A stretch of 9,834 bases of DNA from Anaerolineaceae bacterium (GCA_003446605.1 DMDF01000035.1:1-9834); one strand, 5' to 3'. Numbered from the stretch's first letter, positions 1 to 9,114 are shown. A program made the numbers and translations. Notes: a model not told the origin generated them from the sequence alone.

Positions 1-1472
1 TTGATCGTCCAATCATAGGGGTCATACACAACCCCCTTTTCATCTAGGCTTCCTGCATCATACAAGTCCTCAAAAAAGGCTGCATATTTTTCTGCATCTT
101 CTCCACCTAATGGACCAAATTCTTTACCCGCACCTGATTCCACGCGATGCTGTTCCATGGCTTTCTGGTAGCCACTTTCATCCACAGAAAATCCTTCTTC
201 ACCCGCGATATCTCGTGTGATCTCAAGAGGTAAACCATGGGTAGCGTACAACACAAAAGCATCTTCCCCTGAAATCAACTTGCCGCTCTTACTTTTTTCC
301 ATGATCTCTACAAGATACGCTAACCCTGTTTCAAGTGTTTTTATAAATCTCTTCTCCTCACGCGTTAAATTATCCAGAATAGTTTTCTTATTTTTTAGAA
401 GTTCAGGATAAGCTTCTCCATAAATCTTTATCACTTCTTCAGCAACAGGTGCCATGAATGGTTCATGAAGGTCAATCTTGGTTCCGAAACGAGCTGCCCG
501 CCGAATAATCATACGGCAAATATAGTTTCTTCCGATATTTCCCGGCACAACACCATCACTGATTAGAAAAGTAGCTGCTCTTACATGATCTGCGATGACA
601 CGGTACGGTGTAATATTTTTTTCCCTCTCATCTTCACTCGCACCGTTCAATTCTAGTACAACATCCATTAGAGGAAGCAGTACATCGGTTTTATAATTTG
701 AGTCCACATCCTGCAATACAGACACAATACGTTCGAACCCCATCCCGGTATCAACATGTTTTTTAGGCAGTGGCACGAGTTCACTCGGTGTGACTCGGTT
801 ATATTGAATAAACACCAAATTCCAAAGTTCCAGGTACCGTGTACAATCACTATTCACACCGCACACATGATGAGGATCATTTTGTTTATTACAATATTTT
901 GCGCCCCTGTCGTAATGGATCTCGCTGCATGGTCCACACGGTCCTACATCCGCCATCTCCCAAAAATTGGTTTTTCTACCAGACATTAGAATGTGGGAGC
1001 GATCCAAGCCAGGCTGTTCTTTCCATGTGGCTAGAGCCTCCTCATCTGTTGGAATCTCATTTTTCTCATCTTTAAAACACGTTACCCATAGACGGTTTTT
1101 ATCCAGCTCCCAGACATCGGTTAATAATTCCCAAGCCCACGAGATAGCTTCTTTCTTATAGTAATCCCCAAAGGACCAATTTCCCAGCATCTCGAAGAAT
1201 GTATGGTGGGTATCGTCCCTTCCTACATCCTCCAGATCGTTATGTTTACCGGCTACGCGCATACATTTCTGGGAGTTGACTGCCCTGGTGTAAGGGCGGT
1301 TATCAAGACCAAGGAATACATCCTTGAATTGAACCATTCCAGCGTTAGTGAATAAGAGGGTCTGGTCTCCTCCAGGCACAAGTGATGAGGATGGAACTAA
1401 CGTATGCCCTCGTTCTTCGAAGTATTTGATAAATGTCTTTCGTATTTCATTACCACTGTATTGTTTTTGCAT
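1..1472 (-). CDS. alaS: Alanyl-tRNA synthetase, N-terminal 490 residues (runs off the left edge)
   Basis: Cytoplasmic class II aminoacyl-tRNA synthetase that activates alanine with ATP and charges tRNA-Ala. The frame is open from the ATG at 1472 to the window edge with no stop. Visible landmarks are the motif 1 region around residues 35-50 (LLFTNAGMVQFKD), the motif 2 region HHTFFEMLGNWSFGDY near 89-104, GPCGPCSEIHYDRG at 177-190, the motif 3 region DTGMGFERI near 241-249 and RRAARFG near 324-330. This is the catalytic core and tRNA-binding domain; the editing domain and C-Ala domain lie outside, since full-length family members are about 870-900 residues. An insertion at 191-212 carries C194, H201/H202, C204 and C210. 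The start is supported by AAGGA at 1479-1483, six bases upstream of ATG. It follows the peptidase gene by 87 bases and has its own promoter, so it is probably not functionally tied to that operon. The identification is secure; the truncation comes from the window edge. Confidence 0.97.
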   Translation of the reverse strand, partial: MQKQYSGNEIRKTFIKYFEERGHTLVPSSSLVPGGDQTLLFTNAGMVQFKDVFLGLDNRPYTRAVNSQKCMRVAGKHNDLEDVGRDDTHHTFFEMLGNWSFGDYYKKEAISWAWELLTDVWELDKNRLWVTCFKDEKNEIPTDEEALATWKEQPGLDRSHILMSGRKTNFWEMADVGPCGPCSEIHYDRGAKYCNKQNDPHHVCGVNSDCTRYLELWNLVFIQYNRVTPSELVPLPKKHVDTGMGFERIVSVLQDVDSNYKTDVLLPLMDVVLELNGASEDEREKNITPYRVIADHVRAATFLISDGVVPGNIGRNYICRMIIRRAARFGTKIDLHEPFMAPVAEEVIKIYGEAYPELLKNKKTILDNLTREEKRFIKTLETGLAYLVEIMEKSKSGKLISGEDAFVLYATHGLPLEITRDIAGEEGFSVDESGYQKAMEQHRVESGAGKEFGPLGGEDAEKYAAFFEDLYDAGSLDEKGVVYDPYDWTI

Positions 1473-1510
1473 ATTGTTTCCTTAAATGCATTAAATAATA
1501 ATTTCCATTG

Positions 1511-1539
1511 ATTATAAATGAGGAGGTCTTACATTTCAA
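1511..1539 (-). promoter_or_regulatory. Sigma-70-type promoter for alaS
   Basis: Read on the minus strand, TTGAAA (1534-1539, five of six matches to the -35 consensus) is followed by a 17-base spacer and a perfect TATAAT (1511-1516). Spacing is optimal. The predicted transcript start is near 1504, giving a leader of about 30 bases before the alaS ATG at 1472. The promoter sits in the 87-base gap after the peptidase stop codon, so alaS can be expressed independently of the upstream operon. No convincing T-box or other leader structure fits in such a short leader. Confidence 0.75.
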
Positions 1540-1559
1540 TTAAGCATCAAGCACTGGGA

Positions 1560-3977
1560 TTACTTAGAAACAGACAGCTTCACCATCTTCCCTTTTTCGT
1601 CAAGTGTAACCCGTGTATATTGTTTGATAGTTCTATTTTGTACCTGAAAATTCTTGGTATAGGTGAGAAAAACGCGGCTGGCAGTTTGATCTTGTTCAAT
1701 TTCAGCACCTTTGTTTTGTGTTCCTAATTTTCTAATTTTCATCTGTTTTTCACGTACGCTGAGGTTTGCACTTTCAATGCCAGGCAGATATTCTTTCACG
1801 ACTTCTTTCACATTGGATAAAATCTCTGCAGAGATTGCTGGTATGGCGATGTCCTCCAGGTCTCTATCAGCTACAACTTGATAAGGGCTAAAGTATTTTT
1901 CCTCTTCCTGCATGAGATGTTCTCCAGAATTGGAGTCACCGAAATAGAGCGGGTCTCCATATAAAACAAATGACAATAGCGTTTTCTGATCTTCTCCATC
2001 CAGATATCCCTGTCTTCGCAGGATGGATTTCATCAAATTCATTTTTGCTCGAATATAAGCATCTCCTACCGTGTAATTCTTCTCGATCAGATTCCAGAAA
2101 AAATACGCAAGCTGATCTGCCCCTATCAAAGGTGGATAGATCGAACCATATGCGATACAGGTTGATCCAATAAAAGCCCGGCAGCTGCTGGTTAAGAATC
2201 GCAGACTTAAGGATTCGTCAGATGTTTTATTAATGATATAGGATCCGTAACACGCCTCAGAGAGAACGATCGCGGGTTTGGTTGCTTGAGGGTCAATCAG
2301 CGAAGGTTGAATTGCCACCGGAAAATCAGGAGTATTATCCGTGTTAGAAATATCCTTCTGTCCATACCAATTGGGGGAATCATCCAACCCATGTAAATTG
2401 AAATAAGCAAACTCTGCTTCTTTAATAGATATCGCGTCCAGATTATTTACATTATAGGGCGGGGAGATGCGGATATAATTCGCTTTTCCGATCGGTCTGA
2501 AGGCAGCTATGGAGGATCGCTGCCAGATGGCAGTTGAGTATCCATAATTGGTCCTCTTTTCATTCATTTCGCGAACCATGTTCGTGAAGGCGTTCCAGAA
2601 TTGAAGTGCCTCTCCAATTCTTTCTCCCAGGGTTTGGTGCTGGTTTTGTTCCTTATGCCACTTTATGGCTTCTCTCAGCTGTTTCAACAATAAACCTGGG
2701 TCACTCCCTTTTTCATCCGGGAACCGCCCAACTGCCCATTGTGGGACAAAATAATTGCTATCATCCGTTGCATAAGGATTATCCGATAACACTTCAACAT
2801 CCGAATCATCGGTAGGATTTGGTAGACGATGGAACGGGATAAGATCATCACCCCCTACAATCAATAGAGACCCGATCTTCTTCCCTCGTTCTTGAAAATA
2901 ATTGGATAAATCATGCAGGGCTAATTTGAATTCCCATGGATCATTCGATTCAATAAATCGCAATCCATACTGCAACATGCAGTTTTCATCATCAGGGATA
3001 AACACAAAAGCATCCCAATTCTCTCTTTTAGCGATGGCATCTGCTAATTCTTGCATCCGTGATTGAATGACCGAGAATGTATTTTCACCATATTTGGCGG
3101 TGATCCCCTTTTTGGTACTCATCAGCACATAGGCAGGTTTTGAGAAGATACTTCGTGAATATGAGCCACTCTGTCCCGAAATTGTTGAGACATTGTACTG
3201 CTTACTGTCTTTTTGGCTTGGTTCTTTTAAATTCAAATCTGCGAGTGTCTGATCATCGGGATGGGTAATGAAGAAATCTTTGCTTGCCAACCAGAGGTGC
3301 GAATAGGCATGCTCTTCTCCCCATAACTCTCTAGCTACCACACCCGTATGATCTTTGAAAACCGCATCCCGCAATAATTGCATTGCTTCTATTTCTGATC
3401 CGAATTTAAACAGTATATTGGCATATACCAGGTTGAAAAAAACACAGGAATTCCATTTTTCACTATAGCGCCGTGCTATCTGCAAGATGGAATAATCATC
3501 AGTGCTCTGCATAACAAAACGAGTGTGGTAAATCGCGATCAATACATTATCGGGGTATTCCTGAAGCAAGCTGAATAATTCCGACTCCGCTTTCGTAGCA
3601 TTATTTTGTTTGAGCGCCTGGTCAACCTCTTTTAAACGCCCGGACCAGGAACCAAGTTCTTCCCGACTATCTGAAATGTTATAGAAATTCAGATAGTCAT
3701 AGTACTCTCTACGCTTTTCTTCTTCATCACAATACTTATACAGCAAGTTGTATGCATTTTTGTATTCCGGGTGTATCGTAATGATGGTCTGTAATTCAGA
3801 AATACCTTCTGGTATGGATTGTTTCGATATTAATGTTTTTGCGTATAAATACCTGATCTCCAGGTCACCAGGATAGACTGTTATCCATTCTTTCAGGCAA
3901 TTGAGAAATGCAGCTACTTCTTCCGAAGAAACAGCTGTCTTTTCCCATTTCAACAAATCATTTCTGGTAATTTTCAT
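1560..3977 (-). CDS. TPR-containing C25-like (gingipain/caspase-fold) cysteine peptidase
   Basis: Predicted intracellular cysteine peptidase of 805 residues, numbered from ATG 3977. Residues about 1-245 are helical with several TPR-like hairpins (for example near 37-71, 109-144 and 179-212). A Ser/Gly-rich linker at about 255-278 leads to the peptidase core at about 280-680. The core shows the C25 pattern: a strand ending in LLIVGGDDLIPFHRL (371-385), TDDSNYFVPQWAVGRFP (404-420), the catalytic His in NLHG (H529), the catalytic Cys in SEACYG (C576) and LYGDP (672-676). A tail of about 126 residues follows, ending in probable beta strands. No signal peptide or membrane helix is visible, which is unusual because classical gingipains are secreted. 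The gene starts 15 bases after the giant TPR gene, which suggests a joint complex. A TTG three bases upstream (3980) is an alternative start adding one residue. A CHAT-like peptidase is the main alternative family. Substrate and specificity cannot be inferred. Confidence 0.85.
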   Translation of the reverse strand: MKITRNDLLKWEKTAVSSEEVAAFLNCLKEWITVYPGDLEIRYLYAKTLISKQSIPEGISELQTIITIHPEYKNAYNLLYKYCDEEEKRREYYDYLNFYNISDSREELGSWSGRLKEVDQALKQNNATKAESELFSLLQEYPDNVLIAIYHTRFVMQSTDDYSILQIARRYSEKWNSCVFFNLVYANILFKFGSEIEAMQLLRDAVFKDHTGVVARELWGEEHAYSHLWLASKDFFITHPDDQTLADLNLKEPSQKDSKQYNVSTISGQSGSYSRSIFSKPAYVLMSTKKGITAKYGENTFSVIQSRMQELADAIAKRENWDAFVFIPDDENCMLQYGLRFIESNDPWEFKLALHDLSNYFQERGKKIGSLLIVGGDDLIPFHRLPNPTDDSDVEVLSDNPYATDDSNYFVPQWAVGRFPDEKGSDPGLLLKQLREAIKWHKEQNQHQTLGERIGEALQFWNAFTNMVREMNEKRTNYGYSTAIWQRSSIAAFRPIGKANYIRISPPYNVNNLDAISIKEAEFAYFNLHGLDDSPNWYGQKDISNTDNTPDFPVAIQPSLIDPQATKPAIVLSEACYGSYIINKTSDESLSLRFLTSSCRAFIGSTCIAYGSIYPPLIGADQLAYFFWNLIEKNYTVGDAYIRAKMNLMKSILRRQGYLDGEDQKTLLSFVLYGDPLYFGDSNSGEHLMQEEEKYFSPYQVVADRDLEDIAIPAISAEILSNVKEVVKEYLPGIESANLSVREKQMKIRKLGTQNKGAEIEQDQTASRVFLTYTKNFQVQNRTIKQYTRVTLDEKGKMVKLSVSK

Positions 3978-3987
3978 CAATTGGTGT

Positions 3988-3994
3988 CTTCCTT
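3988..3994 (-). promoter_or_regulatory. Shine-Dalgarno overlapping the upstream stop codon (peptidase gene)
   Basis: On the minus strand AAGGAAG begins inside the TAA stop (3993-3995) of the TPR gene. It lies 7 bases before a TTG (3980) and 10 before an ATG (3977). The overlap suggests that ribosomes finishing the TPR gene re-initiate on the peptidase gene, giving coupled translation of the two proteins. Spacing slightly favours TTG and codon preference favours ATG, so the exact start stays open by one residue. Confidence 0.55.
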
Positions 3995-6900
3995 ACTTTT
4001 TTTCAAAAATCCGATTGGCAATCAAAATTCCAAGTTTTTCCCTGAGTTTTTCATCACCTGGATTTTTCTCTGCGGCTTTTCGCAGGAACTGTTCAGATTG
4101 ATCCACGTCACCTAATTGATTATATACTTGAGCAACTTTTTCATATATTAAATAATGTTCCTCACAATTTTGCATTGCATTCACAAGTATTTTTTCAGCT
4201 CTTTTCTCTTCTCGTCTTTTAAGAAATACGTCTGCCAACTGTAAATATGCACGCATTTGTGAAGGATCCTGTTTTACGGCTTTATCGAAATGATCCACCG
4301 CAAGGTCAAGACTTCCATTCCTGACATACAGTTCTCCCACCTGCTCATGGATATCAGGCTGCATATCATTTTTCTGCAAAGATCGTTCGAATGCAATCAA
4401 TGCTTTTTCAGATTCATTTCTGTCTTTTTGGAGTTGCCCATAGCGATTTAATATCGTGTACGCAGGGCTCTCGACTTTTTCCAAATATGCTTCCAGAAAA
4501 TCCACCGCTCGTTTCTCGCTACGCACTTTTTCCAGGTATGCCACTTTTTCCAAAATCAGGTCGTCGCTTTGAATATTTGATTCGAGAGCTTTCTCAACGA
4601 TTTCCAAACCGAATTCCTCATTTTCCTGGAGTGTTTTTATTTTCGCAAGTTCAATAATCACCTCAGGTGACTTTGGATCAAGCTCGTAGGCAATACGGAT
4701 TAGTTGTATAGCTTTGGGGATACTACCTACCTTCCGGGCTATCTTAGCCTGGATGAGAATAAGCTCGATATCTTTCTGGGGATCTTTTCCAACTATCTTC
4801 ATCATATCAAGAGCTTTTCGGTATTGCTCATTTTGATAATATACATCCACCATTTTACGAGTGACCATTTCATCTTGATTAAATACAGCTTTATTCATCT
4901 CGAACTGTTCAATGGCTGTTCTATAATCTTTGATCGTAATGAGGTTTAGGAGATGGGTTTTTATGATTTCAACATTATGTGGATCAATCCTGATAGCTTG
5001 TTCAGAATGCACGACCGCTTTCTTTATTTCTCCTTCTTCCTCATACAGAGATGCGAGCTGTGTTTGAAGGATCGGTTCATCCTGCAAAGAATCCAGGGCT
5101 GATTCGAGCGCATCAATTGCCAAGCGTGGCTCATCCTGTATCTGTAATATCCTCGCCAATCCCACATACAAATAGGCATTGTTCTTTTCATGAAAGATCC
5201 CATTTTGAATCACAGGTAATAGATCAGCAGTTTTTTCGGGAGGGACAAGAGTAATTGCACTCAGCGCCAAATCGTATCGATAGGAATCTGAACTTACCAG
5301 TTCCATCATCGCTTCCAGATCATTTTCCTGGATAGTTTTTATAAATGCTGAAAAACGAGATGTAAAATCCCCCCCGCTTTCGTTTTCCGTGAAATAAACT
5401 TCTTCACCTTGAAGGTAAGATACTATTTTCTCGAATCCAGTTTTTTCATTCTGCTCTAGATTATCCAAATACGGTCTAATCTGTTGGAGTTCTTTGGTGT
5501 TCAGAATATCCGGTAAATTTTGTATAATTCCAATTTTCCGAAAGCTCCATTCCTTCCAAGCTAATTCCAAAATACGTTTCAGACTCCAATTTGACACATA
5601 CCTCATTTTCTGAATACGAGGTAAGCAAGCAAAGTATTCAGTTGAAGCACTCTGCCAGAGACCAAGTTCATAAGCACATTCAGCTTTCCAAAATGGAAAT
5701 TCTGTTAATTGCTCAAGAACGTTTCCTTCGGCAGTCTGCTGCCCTTGATTTTCATTTTCCAGTTCCACTGCTTGATGGTAGTAAACTTGCGCTTCAGTTG
5801 TGCTTCCATTCTTCTGCAAGATTCGTGCTTTTACCAGCAGGAGCATTTTATTACTATAAAATGGTTGTTCTACCTGGTTCAATTTATCAACAACCGCAAT
5901 CTCGTTACCATCCTGCATCAAGATGCATAGGATAATACCTTCAAGGGATGCCTTTTGTTCAAATTGTTCTATCCGATCCACCAAACCCAGAATTTCCATC
6001 CAGTCAATACGCTCAGAATTTCCATGAATCAACCAATCACAGACCGCCAATACACTTCGACTGGTCGCATCGTCGGCATATCGCTCCAATATCTCCAATT
6101 GTTGTTCGATTTCATTTTCATTGAATTGACCATAGATGATGTTCTGGATAGCCATTTCCACCCAGATTTGAGTCGAACGTATCGCAGCTTTCCAACCCGG
6201 TGGAAGGATATTTTGAATTGTGCCGGATAACATATCCAGGTAAAGTTGTGTATCCTTTGAATCTACAAGCACCTGGTTAATTTCAGAAAGCGATGGTAGA
6301 TAATCATTTTCTGTATAATCCACCATATATTTTATAGAGTTAGTTATTCCATCCCAGTTTTGCGATGTGGGTAGGTCTTCTATGTACTGTCTGGCAGTCC
6401 TGTGATCTCCTTTATTCCAGAGGATACATACTTCGATAAATTTCTGCTCTGTTTCTGGCAAAGAGGTTTTCTTGAGTTTGTGAATGCTTTTAATACTGAT
6501 TTCAGAGTATTTGACCTGTTCTGAAATCTCAATTATTTGAAGCAGATCCTGTACGGATAAATTATCAAGAGATAGTAAATCATCAAGCATTCGCTTAGTT
6601 TGAGAAACAGATCCATACTTATTTTCAAATAACAATTTTTCTTTCAGAAAAGATGGTGAAGACTGCAAATATTTTTGCTCTTCGTCAAAGTAGGTGCGTA
6701 TTTCATCCATTTTTCCCAGTTTGGTTAATTGGTCAATATACCAGTGGATAATATTTACATCTTTTCTGCAAGTGATGTATCCTTCCCGCGCTGTTTCTAC
6801 TGCTTCATCGATAAGATTCTTATCCTGATAAACATTGATCAGTAACTCATAAAGGGCTAAGCTATCATTTTTCTCCCGTAATGCTTCCCTGAGCAGTGTC

Positions 6901-9110
6901 ACCGCGGTTTCAAGTTGACCCGTCCTCATTAAAGCCTTCGACAACCCCACCTGTGCTCGCCAAAGTTCGGGGCGATTTTTCCCCATTGAATTATTAAGGA
7001 TCAATTCTTTATACGCTTCTACTGCCTGCACATTTTCATTTTTAAGGAGATGCATCTCCGCATTGATCAAATCCCTCCAGAGGGAATCTTGTGGTAAAAG
7101 CTGTATTTTTCCATGTAGAAGTTCAGCATCATCAGGTAATTTGGTATCCAAGGGGAATCTGGAAAAAGAGCTACTGAAATTTGAGAGGATTTGAAGTAGC
7201 AAGAAATATATGTCGTCCTGCTTTTCATTTTGAATCCATTTCAGATTTTTTTGCGCATGCTTACTCTCATTATTTTCCATTAATACATGAGCAACTTCCA
7301 CACCAAGCGTTGCACTGAGCGGATATCGCTGTTCCGCATTTATTGCCATCTCATAGGCATATTGATAATGTTTGTGCTCTTGCAGGTACTTAATAATCCC
7401 GGCGAGAACAGCTGGTTCGCTTTCATCAATTTTTATTTTTTCGAGGTACGCCAGCCCTTGATCTTCTTCACCAGCTTTCAACAAACCATTCGTCAAAGTA
7501 GCATAAAACCCTTTTCTCTCTTTGAAAAAATCTATTGCTTCATTGAGAATCTCTTTTGCTTTTTCATCCTGTTGTTGTTTTTTCAAACAACCATATAAAT
7601 CAATCCAAGCATGGAAATCAGTACAACCCGCACTGATAGATCGTTCATAATATTGGATCGCATTTTCGGAATCATCCATTTCAGTAAACAAGACCGCAAT
7701 TTTTTGCAAGTCCTCTGCTGAATTTATCTGCGCTTCTAATAAAAAACCAGCGAGCTTTTGTCGAGAGATTTCTTTTTCGCCATTTTTCAATGAAAGATGT
7801 AATTCCTGAAAGAATGTTTCCAAATTTGGTATGGTCTCATCTTCTCTTGAGATTGCTCTTGATAAATCTGAAACTTCCTGCCATTGGTTATTCGCTTTAT
7901 ATAGATTGATAAGCCTCACAAGGATCGCATCATTTTTAGGATCCAGAATATGAGCTAATCGCAGATGATTGATGGATCTTGAAAAATCCCCGAGCTCAGA
8001 ATAAAAATCAGCTGCAACTATGTGACTAGTTGCATCAGATGGAAATTCAACCATTGACTCTTCTAAATATGTAATATCTCTCTCCAAGTCGTCATAAGCT
8101 GGTTGTTCTAATGCAGCCGTTGACTTGAATTGGGGCACCTTTTTCCAATCATAAGATTGTTTGATGGGTATCACTGTAGGTTCCACAATCTTGTCCTGAG
8201 GTTTTTCTTCTATTGTTAACTGTTGGATCTTTTCAAGAACTTCCAGCTCGATTATCTTACAAGTTTGCAGCATAAGCTCCAGATTTTCAGCAGATGCTTT
8301 TTTATCACCCATGATATGGTGAAGATCAGCTTCATAATTTCTTCTTTGAAGAATATCCAGTTCATTTCTTAAGGTCAGACTGTTTTTTTCCTTTGCTTCC
8401 CTGACTTCTTCAAAAATTTCGCCTGGAATTAACGCACGTGCTGTTTCTCCCCTCCCTATTTGGAAGAAAAATTGCAGCAGTTCAATTCTTGATTCTTCAT
8501 CCAACCCAGTTAATATCGTCCGCAGTCGCTTATGCAATAATTCTTCAGGTTGTACATTGCAGAACAACGCATAGCAAACCATTTTCCTGGTTTCAATACC
8601 AGCATCTTCATCCAGCAAACTCGAAACAAAATCATCTGGTGAAGAGAATAATCCCAACAAACAGGCAGCTATTAATCCCGCATTGCGATTAAAATCAAAA
8701 TCGTGAAAGAAGTACTTATTTACTTCTTGCCACGTTCTTTTTTTCGCTGTAAAGAATAAATTAATTGCAAAGGAAGCTGCTGTTACAAGATCGAGCACAT
8801 CATTAGCGTAAAAGTTCGTTGCTTCCAGCTGATCCATTGATATTTCATCTCCCATAGCAAATAAATCGTTCACACGTAAGGAAGATAGATCAGTTTTCCA
8901 ATATTTTTTGTCTTTTAAAATTAAAGCAAAATAGAGCGGAGCCCAATTTTCTATTTTGGTGAACCGTTCTTTTTGCAGCTCATCAAGATCAGGTATTTTT
9001 TCTAGTGCGTGGTAGATCCTGCTATCTTGATGAAGGCTAGCAACAAGTACCTGTTTATCTTCCTCATTGAAAGATTTCTCAATGAGTTTGAGGAATTCCG
9101 CAGGTATCAT
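3993..9110 (-). CDS. Giant tetratricopeptide-repeat scaffold protein (1705 aa)
   Basis: Very long, almost entirely alpha-helical protein with no signal peptide, membrane helix or recognisable catalytic motif, so it is probably a cytoplasmic scaffold or receptor. Residues 1 to about 300 form a helical, non-TPR N-terminal domain, followed by a charged, Pro-containing linker (about 301-335). TPR-like units are clear at about 355-395, 465-500, 715-750, 1310-1380 and 1450-1480. The best run is at the C-terminus (about 1583-1690), with typical spacing of small residues and Pro at helix ends, as in GSLDLAVDHFDKAVKQDP. The middle (about 850-1300) is helical but diverged from the TPR consensus. TPR proteins generally hold partners together; the tight coupling to the downstream peptidase, which has TPR-like helices itself, suggests the two interact. 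The ATG at 9110 is supported by AAAGGA four bases upstream. The family is not recognised beyond TPR, and the precise function is unknown. Confidence 0.88.
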   Translation of the reverse strand: MIPAEFLKLIEKSFNEEDKQVLVASLHQDSRIYHALEKIPDLDELQKERFTKIENWAPLYFALILKDKKYWKTDLSSLRVNDLFAMGDEISMDQLEATNFYANDVLDLVTAASFAINLFFTAKKRTWQEVNKYFFHDFDFNRNAGLIAACLLGLFSSPDDFVSSLLDEDAGIETRKMVCYALFCNVQPEELLHKRLRTILTGLDEESRIELLQFFFQIGRGETARALIPGEIFEEVREAKEKNSLTLRNELDILQRRNYEADLHHIMGDKKASAENLELMLQTCKIIELEVLEKIQQLTIEEKPQDKIVEPTVIPIKQSYDWKKVPQFKSTAALEQPAYDDLERDITYLEESMVEFPSDATSHIVAADFYSELGDFSRSINHLRLAHILDPKNDAILVRLINLYKANNQWQEVSDLSRAISREDETIPNLETFFQELHLSLKNGEKEISRQKLAGFLLEAQINSAEDLQKIAVLFTEMDDSENAIQYYERSISAGCTDFHAWIDLYGCLKKQQQDEKAKEILNEAIDFFKERKGFYATLTNGLLKAGEEDQGLAYLEKIKIDESEPAVLAGIIKYLQEHKHYQYAYEMAINAEQRYPLSATLGVEVAHVLMENNESKHAQKNLKWIQNEKQDDIYFLLLQILSNFSSSFSRFPLDTKLPDDAELLHGKIQLLPQDSLWRDLINAEMHLLKNENVQAVEAYKELILNNSMGKNRPELWRAQVGLSKALMRTGQLETAVTLLREALREKNDSLALYELLINVYQDKNLIDEAVETAREGYITCRKDVNIIHWYIDQLTKLGKMDEIRTYFDEEQKYLQSSPSFLKEKLLFENKYGSVSQTKRMLDDLLSLDNLSVQDLLQIIEISEQVKYSEISIKSIHKLKKTSLPETEQKFIEVCILWNKGDHRTARQYIEDLPTSQNWDGITNSIKYMVDYTENDYLPSLSEINQVLVDSKDTQLYLDMLSGTIQNILPPGWKAAIRSTQIWVEMAIQNIIYGQFNENEIEQQLEILERYADDATSRSVLAVCDWLIHGNSERIDWMEILGLVDRIEQFEQKASLEGIILCILMQDGNEIAVVDKLNQVEQPFYSNKMLLLVKARILQKNGSTTEAQVYYHQAVELENENQGQQTAEGNVLEQLTEFPFWKAECAYELGLWQSASTEYFACLPRIQKMRYVSNWSLKRILELAWKEWSFRKIGIIQNLPDILNTKELQQIRPYLDNLEQNEKTGFEKIVSYLQGEEVYFTENESGGDFTSRFSAFIKTIQENDLEAMMELVSSDSYRYDLALSAITLVPPEKTADLLPVIQNGIFHEKNNAYLYVGLARILQIQDEPRLAIDALESALDSLQDEPILQTQLASLYEEEGEIKKAVVHSEQAIRIDPHNVEIIKTHLLNLITIKDYRTAIEQFEMNKAVFNQDEMVTRKMVDVYYQNEQYRKALDMMKIVGKDPQKDIELILIQAKIARKVGSIPKAIQLIRIAYELDPKSPEVIIELAKIKTLQENEEFGLEIVEKALESNIQSDDLILEKVAYLEKVRSEKRAVDFLEAYLEKVESPAYTILNRYGQLQKDRNESEKALIAFERSLQKNDMQPDIHEQVGELYVRNGSLDLAVDHFDKAVKQDPSQMRAYLQLADVFLKRREEKRAEKILVNAMQNCEEHYLIYEKVAQVYNQLGDVDQSEQFLRKAAEKNPGDEKLREKLGILIANRIFEKK

Positions 9111-9114
9111 GGTT

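Noticed and set aside
668..850. Minus-strand open frame of 60 codons
   Set aside because: It is a shifted frame inside alaS, whose own frame is unbroken and full of family motifs here.
1..1472. Possible frameshift or pseudogene status of alaS
   Set aside because: Translation gives 490 uninterrupted codons with all expected motifs in register; only the window edge truncates it.
1540..1560. Possible intrinsic terminator after the peptidase gene (AGTGCTTGATGCTTAA region)
   Set aside because: The arms do not form a stable stem and no T-run follows.
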